Below, piece by piece: positions 8,908 to 18,208 of a stretch of DNA of 64,000 nucleotides. The stretch's first letter is position 1, and every line of letters begins with the position of its first letter. The position numbers and the translations under genes were made by a program. Under the pieces are notes generated by a model. That model did no database searches, was not told the origin of the DNA, and saw nothing but the letters and a program-made list of their open reading frames with translations. Origin of the DNA: UBA5429 sp942493315 (GTDB lineage: Bacteria > Bacteroidota > Bacteroidia > Bacteroidales > WCHB1-69); NCBI GenBank assembly GCA_942493315.1, contig OW818690.1, forward strand, positions 2,728,001 through 2,792,000, read 5' to 3'.

Positions 8908-11157
8908 TTAGCTGTTTTGTAATAGTTTTCTGTTTACTTTCATGATATTGGTAGTATATTCAACAATCGTTTGTGTTTCCTGAACAATACTAATATAAAC
9001 TAAAGATGCCTTTGTACTTTGTTGATACAACTGAATTCTTTTTAATTGTTTTCTTTTCATGGTATGGAAGTCTTCCAAAAACTCTTCATTATTTGCATAA
9101 TTGGAATAATTAGCTTCAAAACTTTCCTCCTCAATAATGGATATACAAGTATTAAGATAAGTAACAATCGCTTCCTTTGTTTTTTGGAGTTCCTCTTTTT
9201 GTTCCTCATTCAACGGATTGAAATTGTTTGCAATATGTTCTTCACAAGCTACACTTATTTTAGCTAATGCATAAATCAATTCTCCAATAAAATCGTTGGC
9301 CTGATAAAAATAGAGTCCTCTTTCAAAAGCATCTGATGGGGATAACTTCCGGATTCCTAATGTACCTAATCGTTTGATTTTCTTTACATCATCCTTATGA
9401 CTATCAATTTTTCCTGACAAGTTTCTAAGCGTTTTCAATTCTTCCTTACAAAATGACTCGATCACTTGTGTATAGCGTTCTGAAACATATTGTAGGGTTT
9501 CTAATGCATTTTCCTTGGAATATTTTCTTAACAATACTAATGCTTCATCTGAATTATCAGATGACAATAAATCATCAACGGTTTTTTTAAGAATTTCTTT
9601 ATTTGATTTTCTTTTGAAACTGATTTGACTTCTAATTAAAATCAAAGCGCCAATAATCACTAAAATGAGCATTGCAATTTTGCCACCAAAATATAAACCA
9701 ACAGCAATTACTGCTGTAATAGCAAATGCGGCAATAGCTGTAATAAACCAACCTCCAATTACATTTATAACACCACTTACACGATAAACAGCGCTCTCTC
9801 TTCCCCATGCTTTATCTGCTAATGATGCCCCCATAGCTACCATAAAAGTTACATAAGTGGTTGATAATGGAAGCTTTAATGAGGTACCAAATGCAATTAA
9901 AGAACTGGCAACAACTAAGCTGATTGATGCTCTTAATAAGTCAAATGCAGCATGATCTTCCTCCTTAATTCCTTCTCTGTTAAATCTATTATTCAACCAA
10001 TTAGAAACAGAATTTGGAGTAACATTCACAATATATGTAGCCATTCTTCTGCTACCTCTAACCACATTTCTTGCTATATTTGAAGAACTAAACATCTCAT
10101 CTGCATCTCCTTGCTTAGATAAACCAATAGAAGTATTGATCACTTTTTTGGCTTTTTTTGAAAACACTAATGCGGCAACCATTATAGCTCCGGATATGAT
10201 TAAAAAGTACCATTCCGTTGTTGCTTTTGAATTCAAAGCTCCCATTTTTAGAGTATCAAAAATATCACCACCCCCTTGAGCCATATATTCTCTGAATGCT
10301 GAAAAACCTGCTAAAGGCATCCCTACAAAGTTTACTAAATCGTTACCGGCAAATGCAAAAGCAAGAGCAAATGTACCAACTAAAACTACAATTTTTAAAA
10401 TATTGATTTTCAACCATTGCAATAATTGCATTAAAATGGTGAAAAAGGCCAGACAAGCTAATAAAATTTGACTTGTATGAGATTTAATCCAATCTAAATT
10501 TTCAGGAGTCATAAAAGTGGTATCTTTCAAACCCTTAATTAACATAAAGTAAACAATCGAAGTTACAGCTATCCCACCAAAAATTGCTCCAAAATATTTC
10601 ATCTTGGGTTTATAATTGAACGTAAACAGGACTCTGGTTATGTACATGATGATTGTTCCAAAAAAGAATGCTAAAGCAACAGAAACAAAGATGGCTAATA
10701 TCACCTGCAAGGCTTTATCTGTATTTAAAAGAAGATTATAAGATAAATTTGGATCTTTTATGATTTTAATGGATGCAATGGCAAATGTTGCTCCAAGAAG
10801 TTCAAAAACCATGGAAACAGTTGTTGATGTTGGTAGTCCCAAGTTATTAAACAGATCCAGCAAAATAACATCTGTTACCATAGCTGCTACTAAAATGAGC
10901 ATAATTTCATAGAATAAAAATTCTTGCGGTTGAAAGATTCCTCTTCTTGCAATCTCCATCATTCCATTACTAAATGTTGCTCCTACAAAAACACCAATTG
11001 CAGCAATAAACAAGATCACTTTTATATTGGCTGCTTTGCTACCAATAGCTGAATGGAGAAAATTAACCGCATCGTTGCTTACTCCAATCACCAAATCAAA
11101 GATGGCTAAAATAAATAGTAAGATTACTAAGCCAAAAAAATAAAATTCAGGATTCAT
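8908..11157 (-). CDS. PiT-family inorganic phosphate permease with C-terminal PhoU-like domain (first copy)
   Basis: A 749-residue paralogue of the gene at 6632-8884, with the same plan: GVSNDAVNFLHSAIGSKAA near residue 25, AGNDLVNFVGMPLAGFSAF near 270, and a cytosolic helical C-terminal domain of about 230 residues. The start at 11157 lies 10 nt after the phoR stop, so translation is probably coupled to phoBR. A PiT permease directly inside the phoBR unit suggests that both high-affinity (Pst) and low-affinity (PiT) uptake respond to the same signal; this is inference. The paralogues differ most in the extracellular loops and in the central linker. Confidence 0.92.
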   Translation of the reverse strand: MNPEFYFFGLVILLFILAIFDLVIGVSNDAVNFLHSAIGSKAANIKVILFIAAIGVFVGATFSNGMMEIARRGIFQPQEFLFYEIMLILVAAMVTDVILLDLFNNLGLPTSTTVSMVFELLGATFAIASIKIIKDPNLSYNLLLNTDKALQVILAIFVSVALAFFFGTIIMYITRVLFTFNYKPKMKYFGAIFGGIAVTSIVYFMLIKGLKDTTFMTPENLDWIKSHTSQILLACLAFFTILMQLLQWLKINILKIVVLVGTFALAFAFAGNDLVNFVGMPLAGFSAFREYMAQGGGDIFDTLKMGALNSKATTEWYFLIISGAIMVAALVFSKKAKKVINTSIGLSKQGDADEMFSSSNIARNVVRGSRRMATYIVNVTPNSVSNWLNNRFNREGIKEEDHAAFDLLRASISLVVASSLIAFGTSLKLPLSTTYVTFMVAMGASLADKAWGRESAVYRVSGVINVIGGWFITAIAAFAITAVIAVGLYFGGKIAMLILVIIGALILIRSQISFKRKSNKEILKKTVDDLLSSDNSDEALVLLRKYSKENALETLQYVSERYTQVIESFCKEELKTLRNLSGKIDSHKDDVKKIKRLGTLGIRKLSPSDAFERGLYFYQANDFIGELIYALAKISVACEEHIANNFNPLNEEQKEELQKTKEAIVTYLNTCISIIEEESFEANYSNYANNEEFLEDFHTMKRKQLKRIQLYQQSTKASLVYISIVQETQTIVEYTTNIMKVNRKLLQNS

Positions 11158-11167
11158 ATTATATTAT

Positions 11168-12904
11168 TTAAGATTTTTTTAAACTAAACAGAAACTCTAA
11201 TCCCCCACCCTGTCTGTTTTTTACAAAAATGGTTCCCTGGTGCATTAAAACCGCATTTTTTACAATCGAAAGCCCTAAACCTGAGCCTCCTGTATCTCTT
11301 GTCCTACCTTCATTTACCCGATAAAATCTTTCAAATAATCGGGAAAGATGTTTCTCATCAGGAATGCCAACGCCTGTATCAAAAAATGAAAAATAGTAAT
11401 AATCAGCTACTTCATTATAATTGGAGATTTTAATTTTAATGTTAGTTCCTGCATATCGCACAGCATTATCTATCAGATTTCTAAAAATAGCATAAATCAA
11501 GGAATAATTCCCTTTTACAATCACTTTATCCGTTATATCCCATTCCATGATGATCTCTTTCTCTTTGAACGGTTCTTTAAACTCAGAATGTAATAATTGG
11601 ATAATGGCTGCAATAGAAACATCTTCTATCTCAAATGATTGAGGCGCATCCTCAATCCTACTGATCATGGAAACATCTTGAATAATTTCAGATAAAACAA
11701 TGGTTTTTGCATACGCTTTATTGATAAAATACTCCTTTTTCTCCTGATCTAAATTTTGCTCAATTACCGTTTCTAAAAATCCTCTGATACTGGTTACCGG
11801 TGTTCTTAATTCATGCGCAATATTAGCAGTGATCTCCCTTTTTAACATGCTGATTCTTTGCTGTTTGGTGATATCATTTAATGTGATCTCAAAACTGTCA
11901 TCATCAAAAATATTCACCTGTACAGAAAACTCACGGGCTTGTTTGGCTATTTGACTTTCAAAATATTTTTCCCCTTTTTTGCGGGTTGAAATAAAGTCAT
12001 TAATCGGTACAAAAAGTTCACCATTAAAAAGATTTTCAGGATCACTATTGGCTCCATCAACTAAAAAGTTAAGATATTGTAAGAAAAGTCCATTGAAAAA
12101 ATCAACTTTTTTATCATTGGAATAAAAACAGATCCCCTCTTCAGAACTTTGAACATGTTGAAGTAGTTTTTCACGCTCCATTACCAATTTCTTCTCTGAA
12201 TCTTTGATTACTTTGTAATTATTCACAATCTTTCTACTTAAATCTCCTAATTCATCATCAGGAAACTCATTGATATTCAATTCTTTTCGGTACGATGTGG
12301 AAGTTTCTGTTGTTTCAATAAAATCTCTTAACTGTTTAATCGATTTACCCACTTTTGAAGCTAATAAATTGAATAAAAATAGTGAGATTAAAAATAAAAC
12401 AAGAATAAAATAGACAAAAAGTAAATCCGAATTTAAGTATGTTTTCAATTCAGAATTATATGGTAAAGCAACTCTTAAAATATAGTTTTCATATTTCTTA
12501 GCATAATAGATATATTTTTGCTTGGTTGAATTCGATTTTCTAATATCACTTCCAAAACCGTTTTCGTTAGCTTTGATCACTTCAGTCCTTTTCAAATGAT
12601 TCTCTAATTTGGAAAGATCTTTCACATTGTTATCAAATGTAACTTTTCCAGAATTTTCAATGATTGTTAATCTAATATTAGAAGGAAAAAGTTGAAGCAA
12701 TGGTGTGACAGAATCCTTAGAAATGGTTGGATTCTTTACTATATAAGAATGAAAAATTTCTGAATAGATATCGAGATTTTTTTCAATACTTTCAATTCTG
12801 AACTTTTTTTCTCTGTAGTTTTCAAAGGAGATAACGCCAACTGTAAACAACGAAAATATTGCAAATAGATAAATGAATAATTTCTGTTTATAAGTCAGTT
12901 TCAT
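11168..12904 (-). CDS. phoR: Phosphate-regulon sensor histidine kinase PhoR
   Basis: A 578-residue membrane sensor kinase. There are two membrane helices (about 8-28 and 163-185) bracketing a periplasmic segment of about 135 residues, then a HAMP-like linker and a PAS-like region (250-350). The H-box is NIAHELRTPVTSIRGFLETV. The ATPase boxes are NLIDNAVRYA (N), DTGVGIPDE (G1) and GGSGLGLSIV (G2). The gene overlaps phoB by 4 nt. PhoR phosphorylates PhoB when phosphate is scarce, with signalling through PstSCAB and PhoU. All of these partners are encoded immediately upstream, which supports the specific assignment. Confidence 0.92.
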   Translation of the reverse strand: MKLTYKQKLFIYLFAIFSLFTVGVISFENYREKKFRIESIEKNLDIYSEIFHSYIVKNPTISKDSVTPLLQLFPSNIRLTIIENSGKVTFDNNVKDLSKLENHLKRTEVIKANENGFGSDIRKSNSTKQKYIYYAKKYENYILRVALPYNSELKTYLNSDLLFVYFILVLFLISLFLFNLLASKVGKSIKQLRDFIETTETSTSYRKELNINEFPDDELGDLSRKIVNNYKVIKDSEKKLVMEREKLLQHVQSSEEGICFYSNDKKVDFFNGLFLQYLNFLVDGANSDPENLFNGELFVPINDFISTRKKGEKYFESQIAKQAREFSVQVNIFDDDSFEITLNDITKQQRISMLKREITANIAHELRTPVTSIRGFLETVIEQNLDQEKKEYFINKAYAKTIVLSEIIQDVSMISRIEDAPQSFEIEDVSIAAIIQLLHSEFKEPFKEKEIIMEWDITDKVIVKGNYSLIYAIFRNLIDNAVRYAGTNIKIKISNYNEVADYYYFSFFDTGVGIPDEKHLSRLFERFYRVNEGRTRDTGGSGLGLSIVKNAVLMHQGTIFVKNRQGGGLEFLFSLKKS

Positions 12905-13587
12905 TTTCTATCAGGATTAAATCTATAACCATATCCTGATCTGTTTGAGATCATATAAGCACACTCACCCATTTTTTTTCTAAGACGGGTAATGTGCACA
13001 TCTACCGTCCTGACTGTAATAAATGGGGTGTCTTTCCACAACATTTCAATGATATCTTCCCGTGAAAAAATCCTTTCGGGATTTTGAGCTAAAAGTAAAA
13101 TAATCTCAAACTCTTTCTTTGTCAATTCCACTCTTTCTCCATTAATTTTGATCTCTTTAAGGACTGTATCAATCTTTAAAGGATCAAAATCGATTTCGTT
13201 AGGAATGGCTGCTGTATCTTTTTGTGGTGTTCTTTTTAATACGGCTTTTATCCGAGCAACCACCTCTTTAATAGAAAACGGTTTGGTAATATAATCATCG
13301 CCACCTACTGAAAAGCCAGTTAACATCTCATTTTCACCGGTTTTCGCAGTTAAAAAAATGATCGGTATTGTTTTTCCTTTTTTTCGAATCAGCTCTGCAA
13401 ATTTATAACCGGAGATTCCACCCATCATCACATCCAAAAGAATTAATGAAAAAGTATCATCTATTTTAAGTTCTGCCTCTTCAGCAGAATAAGAAACGAC
13501 GACCTGAAAACCTTCACTTACCAGATTAAACTCTAGTATCTCGCAGATTTCCGGTTCGTCGTCAACTATTAAAATCTTATTTAGCAT
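12901..13587 (-). CDS. phoB: Phosphate-regulon response regulator PhoB
   Basis: A 228-residue OmpR/PhoB-type regulator. The receiver has the acidic pair (ILIVDDEPE), the phospho-acceptor Asp in LILLDVMMGGISGYK and the conserved Lys in DDYITKPFS. The C-terminal winged helix ends with TVRTVDVHITRLRKKMG and SGYGYRF, the usual DNA-binding recognition region. It is followed by phoR with a 4-nt overlap. The 123-nt gap upstream holds four TTAC repeats exactly 11 bp apart, consistent with autoregulation. Confidence 0.95.
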   Translation of the reverse strand: MLNKILIVDDEPEICEILEFNLVSEGFQVVVSYSAEEAELKIDDTFSLILLDVMMGGISGYKFAELIRKKGKTIPIIFLTAKTGENEMLTGFSVGGDDYITKPFSIKEVVARIKAVLKRTPQKDTAAIPNEIDFDPLKIDTVLKEIKINGERVELTKKEFEIILLLAQNPERIFSREDIIEMLWKDTPFITVRTVDVHITRLRKKMGECAYMISNRSGYGYRFNPDRK

Positions 13588-13605
13588 CTAGTTTACATTA
13601 CTTTG

Positions 13606-13613
13606 CAAATATA
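13606..13613 (-). promoter_or_regulatory. -7 box upstream of phoB
   Basis: CAAATATA on the plus strand reads TATATTTG on the coding strand, matching the Bacteroidota TAnnTTTG -7 box 19 nt before the phoB start. A second candidate box lies next to the Pho repeats at about 13647. Confidence 0.5.
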
Positions 13614-13641
13614 TAAAAATATTTACAATAATTTTTGAATA

Positions 13642-13701
13642 GACGCAAAAATCTTAAGATAAAATTACAACAAAGTTACAAAATTGTTACAAAAATGTTA
13701 C
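13642..13701 (-). promoter_or_regulatory. Four-repeat Pho box and core promoter of phoBR
   Basis: TTAC begins at 13665, 13676, 13687 and 13698 on the plus strand (GTAA on the coding strand): four repeats with exactly 11-bp spacing, one helical turn, the pattern of PhoB/PhoP operators. Exactly 23 bp from the promoter-proximal repeat lies GACGCAAAAATC (13642), i.e. TTTTTGCGTC on the coding strand. It corresponds to TTTTGCACC at the same distance in the pstS and porin promoters. Confidence 0.75.
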
Positions 13702-13710
13702 AGACTACTT

Positions 13711-14442
13711 TTAATCTATATCATCTTGATTTTCAGTTGCATCAATATTACCATCATGATAATGTTCTGTTTGGATTGTAGGATTATGTTTGAGCACTTT
13801 TGCATCCACATAAAAAACGACATCTTCAACCAAATTACTACAATAATCACCAATTCTTTCCAGTTTTCTGACAACCAAAATCAATTCCAAACCGCTTCTG
13901 ATCATCGTTGGATTATTTAATAAAAATTGGGTCATAATGTTAAATGAACTTTTATAAATGGTATCTACATCATCATCTTTGCATAAGATTTTTCCGTAAA
14001 CTTCAGTTTTACCTGAATTAAACAAAGCAAAAGTATCTGTTAACATTCCAATTACCAGATCATACATCGTTTCCACTTTCAAATCTTCAACTATTTTTGG
14101 ATTTAAAATTGTCGAATTATCCATGATTACATATCTGGCAATTCCTTCTGCAAAATCACCAATTCTTTCTAAAGAACTAGTGATTTTAAGCAATGATAAT
14201 ACCAATCGCAAATCAATAGCTACCGGTGCATACAAGGCAATATGGTTTTCACAGTCACTCTCAATTTTTAATTCGAATAAATCAACACGTTTCTCACGAC
14301 TTACTACTTCTCGTGCTAATTCAATATCATCATTTAATAAAGCTCTTTTCGATTTTTCTATTTGGGAAATAACAAATTTCCACATTTCTATTACTTCTGA
14401 TTTTAGTAATAAAAGTTCTTGTTCTGAATGTTTCATATTCAT
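13711..14442 (-). CDS. phoU: Phosphate-transport regulator PhoU
   Basis: A 243-residue cytosolic helical protein with two PhoU repeats. Each has the E/DxxxD-type metal-binding helix: LERIGDFAEGIARYV in the first and LERIGDYCSNLVEDVVFYV in the second. PhoU links the Pst transporter to PhoR and represses the regulon at high phosphate. It starts 19 nt after pstB in the usual pstSCAB-phoU order. The C-terminus has a His/Asp-rich extension (about 15 residues after the second repeat). Confidence 0.95.
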   Translation of the reverse strand: MNMKHSEQELLLLKSEVIEMWKFVISQIEKSKRALLNDDIELAREVVSREKRVDLFELKIESDCENHIALYAPVAIDLRLVLSLLKITSSLERIGDFAEGIARYVIMDNSTILNPKIVEDLKVETMYDLVIGMLTDTFALFNSGKTEVYGKILCKDDDVDTIYKSSFNIMTQFLLNNPTMIRSGLELILVVRKLERIGDYCSNLVEDVVFYVDAKVLKHNPTIQTEHYHDGNIDATENQDDID

Positions 14443-14461
14443 AATTCAATTTTTTTAATTC

Positions 14462-15208
14462 TCAACCAAATCTTCCTGTTATATAATTTTGAGTTTGTTC
14501 CTCATCCGGATTTAAAAATATTTTTTTAGTATCATTGTATTCGATCAGTTCACCTAACATAAAGAACCCTGTTTTATCACTTACACGGGCAGCTTGTTGC
14601 ATGTTGTGAGTTACAATTACAATGGTGTATTGCTGTTTTAAATCATGGATTAACTCCTCAATTTTCGATGTAGAGATAGGATCCAAAGCCGAAGCAGGTT
14701 CATCCATCAACAACACTTCAGGAGAAACAGCTAATGCTCTTGCAATACACAAACGTTGTTGTTGACCTCCAGATAGTTCAAATGCTGACTTATGTAATTT
14801 ATCTTTCACTTCATCCCAAAGAGCCGCACTTTTAATCGATTCTTCTACACGTTGTTGAATAAAGTGTTTATCTCCCAAATCATTCACTCTTAAACCATAG
14901 GCAACATTTTCAAAGATGGTTTTTGGAAATGGATTGGGCTTTTGAAATACCATCCCTACATTTTTTCTTAGATCATCAACATCAACAGATTTATGATAAA
15001 TATTTTTATCATTGATAATGCACTCTCCTGTTAATTTGGTGTTATCTATCAAATCGTTCATTCTGTTGAACAATCTTAGAAAAGTGGATTTACCACACCC
15101 TGATGGACCAATAAATGCGGTTACGGTATTCTTTTCCATTTTCATGCTGATATTTTTGAGTGCATGAAAGTTACCGTAGTAAAAATTTATATTTTTTGTT
15201 TCTAACAT
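14462..15208 (-). CDS. pstB: Phosphate ABC transporter ATP-binding protein PstB
   Basis: A 248-residue ABC ATPase. Walker A is GPSGCGKST (about 33-41), the Q-loop is GMVFQKPNPFP (diagnostic of PstB), the signature is LSGGQQQRLCIARALA, Walker B is VLLMDEPASALDP and the H-loop is IVIVTHNMQQAARVSD. It energises high-affinity phosphate import through PstCA. Separated from pstA by 3 nt. Standard length. Confidence 0.97.
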   Translation of the reverse strand: MLETKNINFYYGNFHALKNISMKMEKNTVTAFIGPSGCGKSTFLRLFNRMNDLIDNTKLTGECIINDKNIYHKSVDVDDLRKNVGMVFQKPNPFPKTIFENVAYGLRVNDLGDKHFIQQRVEESIKSAALWDEVKDKLHKSAFELSGGQQQRLCIARALAVSPEVLLMDEPASALDPISTSKIEELIHDLKQQYTIVIVTHNMQQAARVSDKTGFFMLGELIEYNDTKKIFLNPDEEQTQNYITGRFG

Positions 15209-15211
15209 AGA

Positions 15212-16066
15212 TTAGTGAGATTTTAATTTTTTATTGAGACGCTTTCTGATAAAAGCAGCCAACAGATTCATGATTAAAACAATAGCAATCAAAACCAATG
15301 CTGTTCCATAAGCAATCGGCAAGGTCTTTTCAATATGGGTGCCACTAGTGGCTAAAACATACAAATGGTAAGGTAACGCCATTGCCTGGTCAAAAATGGA
15401 TGTGGGTAATTTGGGAAGAAAATAAGCTGCTACTGTAAATAAAATAGGTGCAGTTTCTCCTGATACTCTACCAACTGAGAGTATTAATCCTGTGAAAATA
15501 TTAGGCATAGCCATCGGTAACACCACTTTTCTGATGGTTTGTAATTTGCTGGCTCCTAAAGCATAACTTCCGGTTCTGAATGAGTTCGGAATCGCTTTTA
15601 AAGCTTCTTCTGTTGTTCTGATTACTAATGGTAACACTAATAATCCTAACGTTAATGATCCGGCTAAGATAGAATCTCCAAATTTGAGTTTATTGACAAA
15701 TAACGCCATTCCAAACAAACCGAAAACAATAGAAGGGATACTCGCTAAATTACTGGTCATCACTCTGATAAACCGCACTATCCAACCTCTACCGGCATAT
15801 TCCTGAGTGTAAATAGCTGACATAACTCCTAATGGAAAAGCAATGATCATACTTCCTGCAACGAGACTTAATGTTCCAACAATAGCAGGAAAAATACCAC
15901 CTGCTGTCATTCCGTCAGTGGGTTCTGTTGTTAGAAATTTCCAGTTTATAACCCCAATACCATTATATACAATAAATCCTAAAATCCAAAATAGAATTGC
16001 AATCACAATGATTCCCAGAATTCTAAAGGTTAAAAAGGCTATTTTTTGAGAAGTTTTCTTATTCAT
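15212..16066 (-). CDS. pstA: Phosphate ABC transporter permease PstA
   Basis: A 284-residue inner-membrane permease with six hydrophobic segments. The EAA-type cytoplasmic loop is TEEALKAIPNSFRTGSYALGASKLQTIRK in part (residues about 150-175, key residues E, A, G and the ALGASK block). Normal PstA length and no extra periplasmic domain, unlike its partner PstC. Begins 1 nt after the pstC stop. Confidence 0.95.
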   Translation of the reverse strand: MNKKTSQKIAFLTFRILGIIVIAILFWILGFIVYNGIGVINWKFLTTEPTDGMTAGGIFPAIVGTLSLVAGSMIIAFPLGVMSAIYTQEYAGRGWIVRFIRVMTSNLASIPSIVFGLFGMALFVNKLKFGDSILAGSLTLGLLVLPLVIRTTEEALKAIPNSFRTGSYALGASKLQTIRKVVLPMAMPNIFTGLILSVGRVSGETAPILFTVAAYFLPKLPTSIFDQAMALPYHLYVLATSGTHIEKTLPIAYGTALVLIAIVLIMNLLAAFIRKRLNKKLKSH

Positions 16067-16067
16067 A

Positions 16068-17276
16068 TTACAATCCGCTATTTTGAGGTTTTTTAGAGAT
16101 CATTTCCGCAGTGATACTGATCACCATCGTGATTAAAAAGAGAATACATCCTAAAAGGAATAGAGCTTGATAGTGTGTTCCACCTGCTGGTGCTTCTCCC
16201 AATTCTGCAGCAATGGTTGCCGGAATAGTTCTGACCGGTTGAAATAAAGTGGGTGGCATAATGGCAGCATTTCCGGTTACCATTAAAACAGCCATCGTCT
16301 CCCCTATCGCACGTCCAATACCTAAAACTACTGCTGCCGATATCCCAGAAATGGAGGATGGAATTACAACTCTGTAAATGGTTTGCCATTTGGTTGCGCC
16401 TAATGCTAAACTGCCTTCCCGTAATGCTTTGGGTGTGTTTTTCATGGCATCTTCAGATACCGTGATAATTGTTGGTAACGCCATGATCGCTAAGAGTAAA
16501 CTACCGGTGAAAGCAGTTTCTCCTACATCTAAATGGAATACTCTTTGTACAATGGGAACTAATACGACTAACCCAAAAAAACCATAAACAACTGATGGAA
16601 TCCCGGCTAATAATTCAATGGTGAATTTTAAATAGTGTCTAATCTTTTCGTTGGCGAGCTCAGAAAGATAAATCGCTACGCCCAATCCTAAGGGTAAGGC
16701 AATCAATATGGCGACTAAACTGACTAAAATAGTCCCTAAAATAAGCGGTAATACCCCAAATTGTGCTGCAGGTTTGGATGTGGGCATCCACTCTTTTCCT
16801 CCAAAAAAGTCGAAAAAAGAGATGTTTTTACTTTCAATCTCTTTTACTCCGTCCATATTTTTTGGAGCATATTGCTTAGGTAAGTAAGCAACAATATTTT
16901 TGTTCTTTTGAATCACCTCAGCTAATTTCTGAGGCAGCAGATTGTAGTTTTCGCCAAACTCCTCTTCGGCATAAAGATTGAAAATATCATCAAACCGAAA
17001 CACCATGATCTCTTCATCAATACCGTTGAGTTCTTTCCAGTTATCAATCTCAACATCAAATATTTGCTTTATGTCATAAGAACTTATAGATTTTACAGGA
17101 TTCTGAGCATTTACATATAAGTGGTATCCATCTTCAATGACGGGGCTCTTAAATATTCCGGCTCCCTCTTTGAACAGGAATATAATGATAAGTAGGATAG
17201 TAACAGTTGTTACCATCCCACTTATTGTTAACATTCCTTCGACAAATCTACCAATAAACCTTCTTATTTTTTTCAT
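16068..17276 (-). CDS. pstC: Phosphate ABC transporter permease PstC with PstS-like periplasmic insert
   Basis: A 402-residue permease, roughly 90-100 residues longer than enterobacterial PstC. The start is taken at the ATG at 17276 (MKKIRRFIG); a TTG 6 nt upstream is less likely. Membrane helix 1 is about 20-36. The remaining helices and the EAA loop (SEDAMKNTPKALREGSLALG) are in 172-400 and look normal. Residues about 50-150 form a periplasmic insert that aligns with the co-encoded PstS. PstC NAQNPVKSISSYDIKQIF matches PstS NPANKVNNLTREQLEGIF, IDNWKELNG matches ITNWKQVGG, and IVAYLPKQY matches AIGYVGLAY. The phosphate-binding SSGT loop of PstS has no counterpart, so the insert probably does not bind phosphate and may dock PstS or PstA (inference). 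Confidence 0.92.
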   Translation of the reverse strand: MKKIRRFIGRFVEGMLTISGMVTTVTILLIIIFLFKEGAGIFKSPVIEDGYHLYVNAQNPVKSISSYDIKQIFDVEIDNWKELNGIDEEIMVFRFDDIFNLYAEEEFGENYNLLPQKLAEVIQKNKNIVAYLPKQYAPKNMDGVKEIESKNISFFDFFGGKEWMPTSKPAAQFGVLPLILGTILVSLVAILIALPLGLGVAIYLSELANEKIRHYLKFTIELLAGIPSVVYGFFGLVVLVPIVQRVFHLDVGETAFTGSLLLAIMALPTIITVSEDAMKNTPKALREGSLALGATKWQTIYRVVIPSSISGISAAVVLGIGRAIGETMAVLMVTGNAAIMPPTLFQPVRTIPATIAAELGEAPAGGTHYQALFLLGCILFLITMVISITAEMISKKPQNSGL

Positions 17277-17294
17277 TATCAAAAGATTCAGAAA

Positions 17295-18110
17295 TTATTT
17301 TACAGGAATGTAACCCACTTTTGAAACGATAGCCTGTCCTTCTGGGGAAAGAACATAGTCTATATAAGATTTTACTTTTTTCTCTAATTTGATATCGTAA
17401 TAATAAAATAAAGGTCTTACAATGGGGTATGTTTTATTTTTGGCATTGGCAACTGATGGTTCTACATAAGTTTTGCCTTTGTCATAAGAAACATGAATCG
17501 ATTTCACACTGCTGTTTAAGTAAGCTAATCCTACATAACCGATAGCTCCTTTGGTTTGGCTGATCGATTGGATGATTGCACCGGTTGCAGGCATACTCAT
17601 GATTCCATTCATGTAGTTTTTATTCTTTAAAACACTCTCTTTGAAAAATTCATAAGTACCTGATGATGTTTCTCTTGAGTAAACAATGATCTTTAAATCT
17701 TCACCACCCACTTGTTTCCAGTTGGTGATTTTTCCGGTGAAAATTCCTTCTAATTGTTCTCTGGTTAGGTTGTTTACTTTGTTAGCAGGATTAACAACAA
17801 CTGCAAGTGCATCATAAGCTACGATCACCTCTTTAGAAGTTCTTCCATTTTCTTGCATTTTTTGTTTTTCAGCAAATTTGATTCTTCTGGATGCCATCGC
17901 AATATCAGTTGTATTATCAACTAAAGCTGCAATTCCAACACCACTACCGCCACCGTTTACAGTAACTGATTTGCCTTTATTGGCTTTCATGTACTGTTCT
18001 GCTAATTTTTGAGATAAGGGTAGCATGGTGTCAGATCCTTTAAGTACTTGAGCTGTAGCGAATATTTGGAAGCTCAAAATTAATGTTGCGATTAAGAGTA
18101 ATTTTTTCAT
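17295..18110 (-). CDS. pstS: Periplasmic phosphate-binding protein PstS
   Basis: A 271-residue exported substrate-binding protein. A signal peptide (MKKLLLIATLILSFQIFATA) is followed by QVLKGSDTMLPLS. Ligand-contact blocks of PstS are visible: GSDT, GGGSGVGIAAL and SRETSSGTYEFF. It hands phosphate to PstCA. It heads the pst run and is preceded by a phased Pho box in the 98-nt gap after the porin gene. No lipobox Cys, so it is predicted to be soluble in the periplasm. Confidence 0.95.
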   Translation of the reverse strand: MKKLLLIATLILSFQIFATAQVLKGSDTMLPLSQKLAEQYMKANKGKSVTVNGGGSGVGIAALVDNTTDIAMASRRIKFAEKQKMQENGRTSKEVIVAYDALAVVVNPANKVNNLTREQLEGIFTGKITNWKQVGGEDLKIIVYSRETSSGTYEFFKESVLKNKNYMNGIMSMPATGAIIQSISQTKGAIGYVGLAYLNSSVKSIHVSYDKGKTYVEPSVANAKNKTYPIVRPLFYYYDIKLEKKVKSYIDYVLSPEGQAIVSKVGYIPVK

Positions 18111-18146
18111 TTTTTTATTTTTAATTTGTTTGATTCTTTTTTTGAT

Positions 18147-18206
18147 GGTGCAAAACTATTTCTATAAAATTACAGAATGATTTCAAAATTGTTAATTTTT
18201 AGTTAC
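18147..18206 (-). promoter_or_regulatory. Pho box and core promoter of pstS
   Basis: TTAC/TTAA begins at 18203 (TTAC), 18192 (TTAA) and 18170 (TTAC) on the plus strand; 18181 in the same phase has a weak TTTC. All are multiples of 11 bp apart. Exactly 23 bp from the site at 18170 is GGTGCAAAACTA, i.e. TAGTTTTGCACC on the coding strand, with TAGTTTTG fitting the TAnnTTTG -7 box. The arrangement is the same as in the porin promoter. Confidence 0.75.
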
Positions 18207-18208
18207 AA

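Noticed and set aside
15843..16587. Plus-strand frames opposite pstA and pstC
   Set aside because: Antisense shadows of well-supported permease genes; their content reflects the complement of membrane-helix codons.
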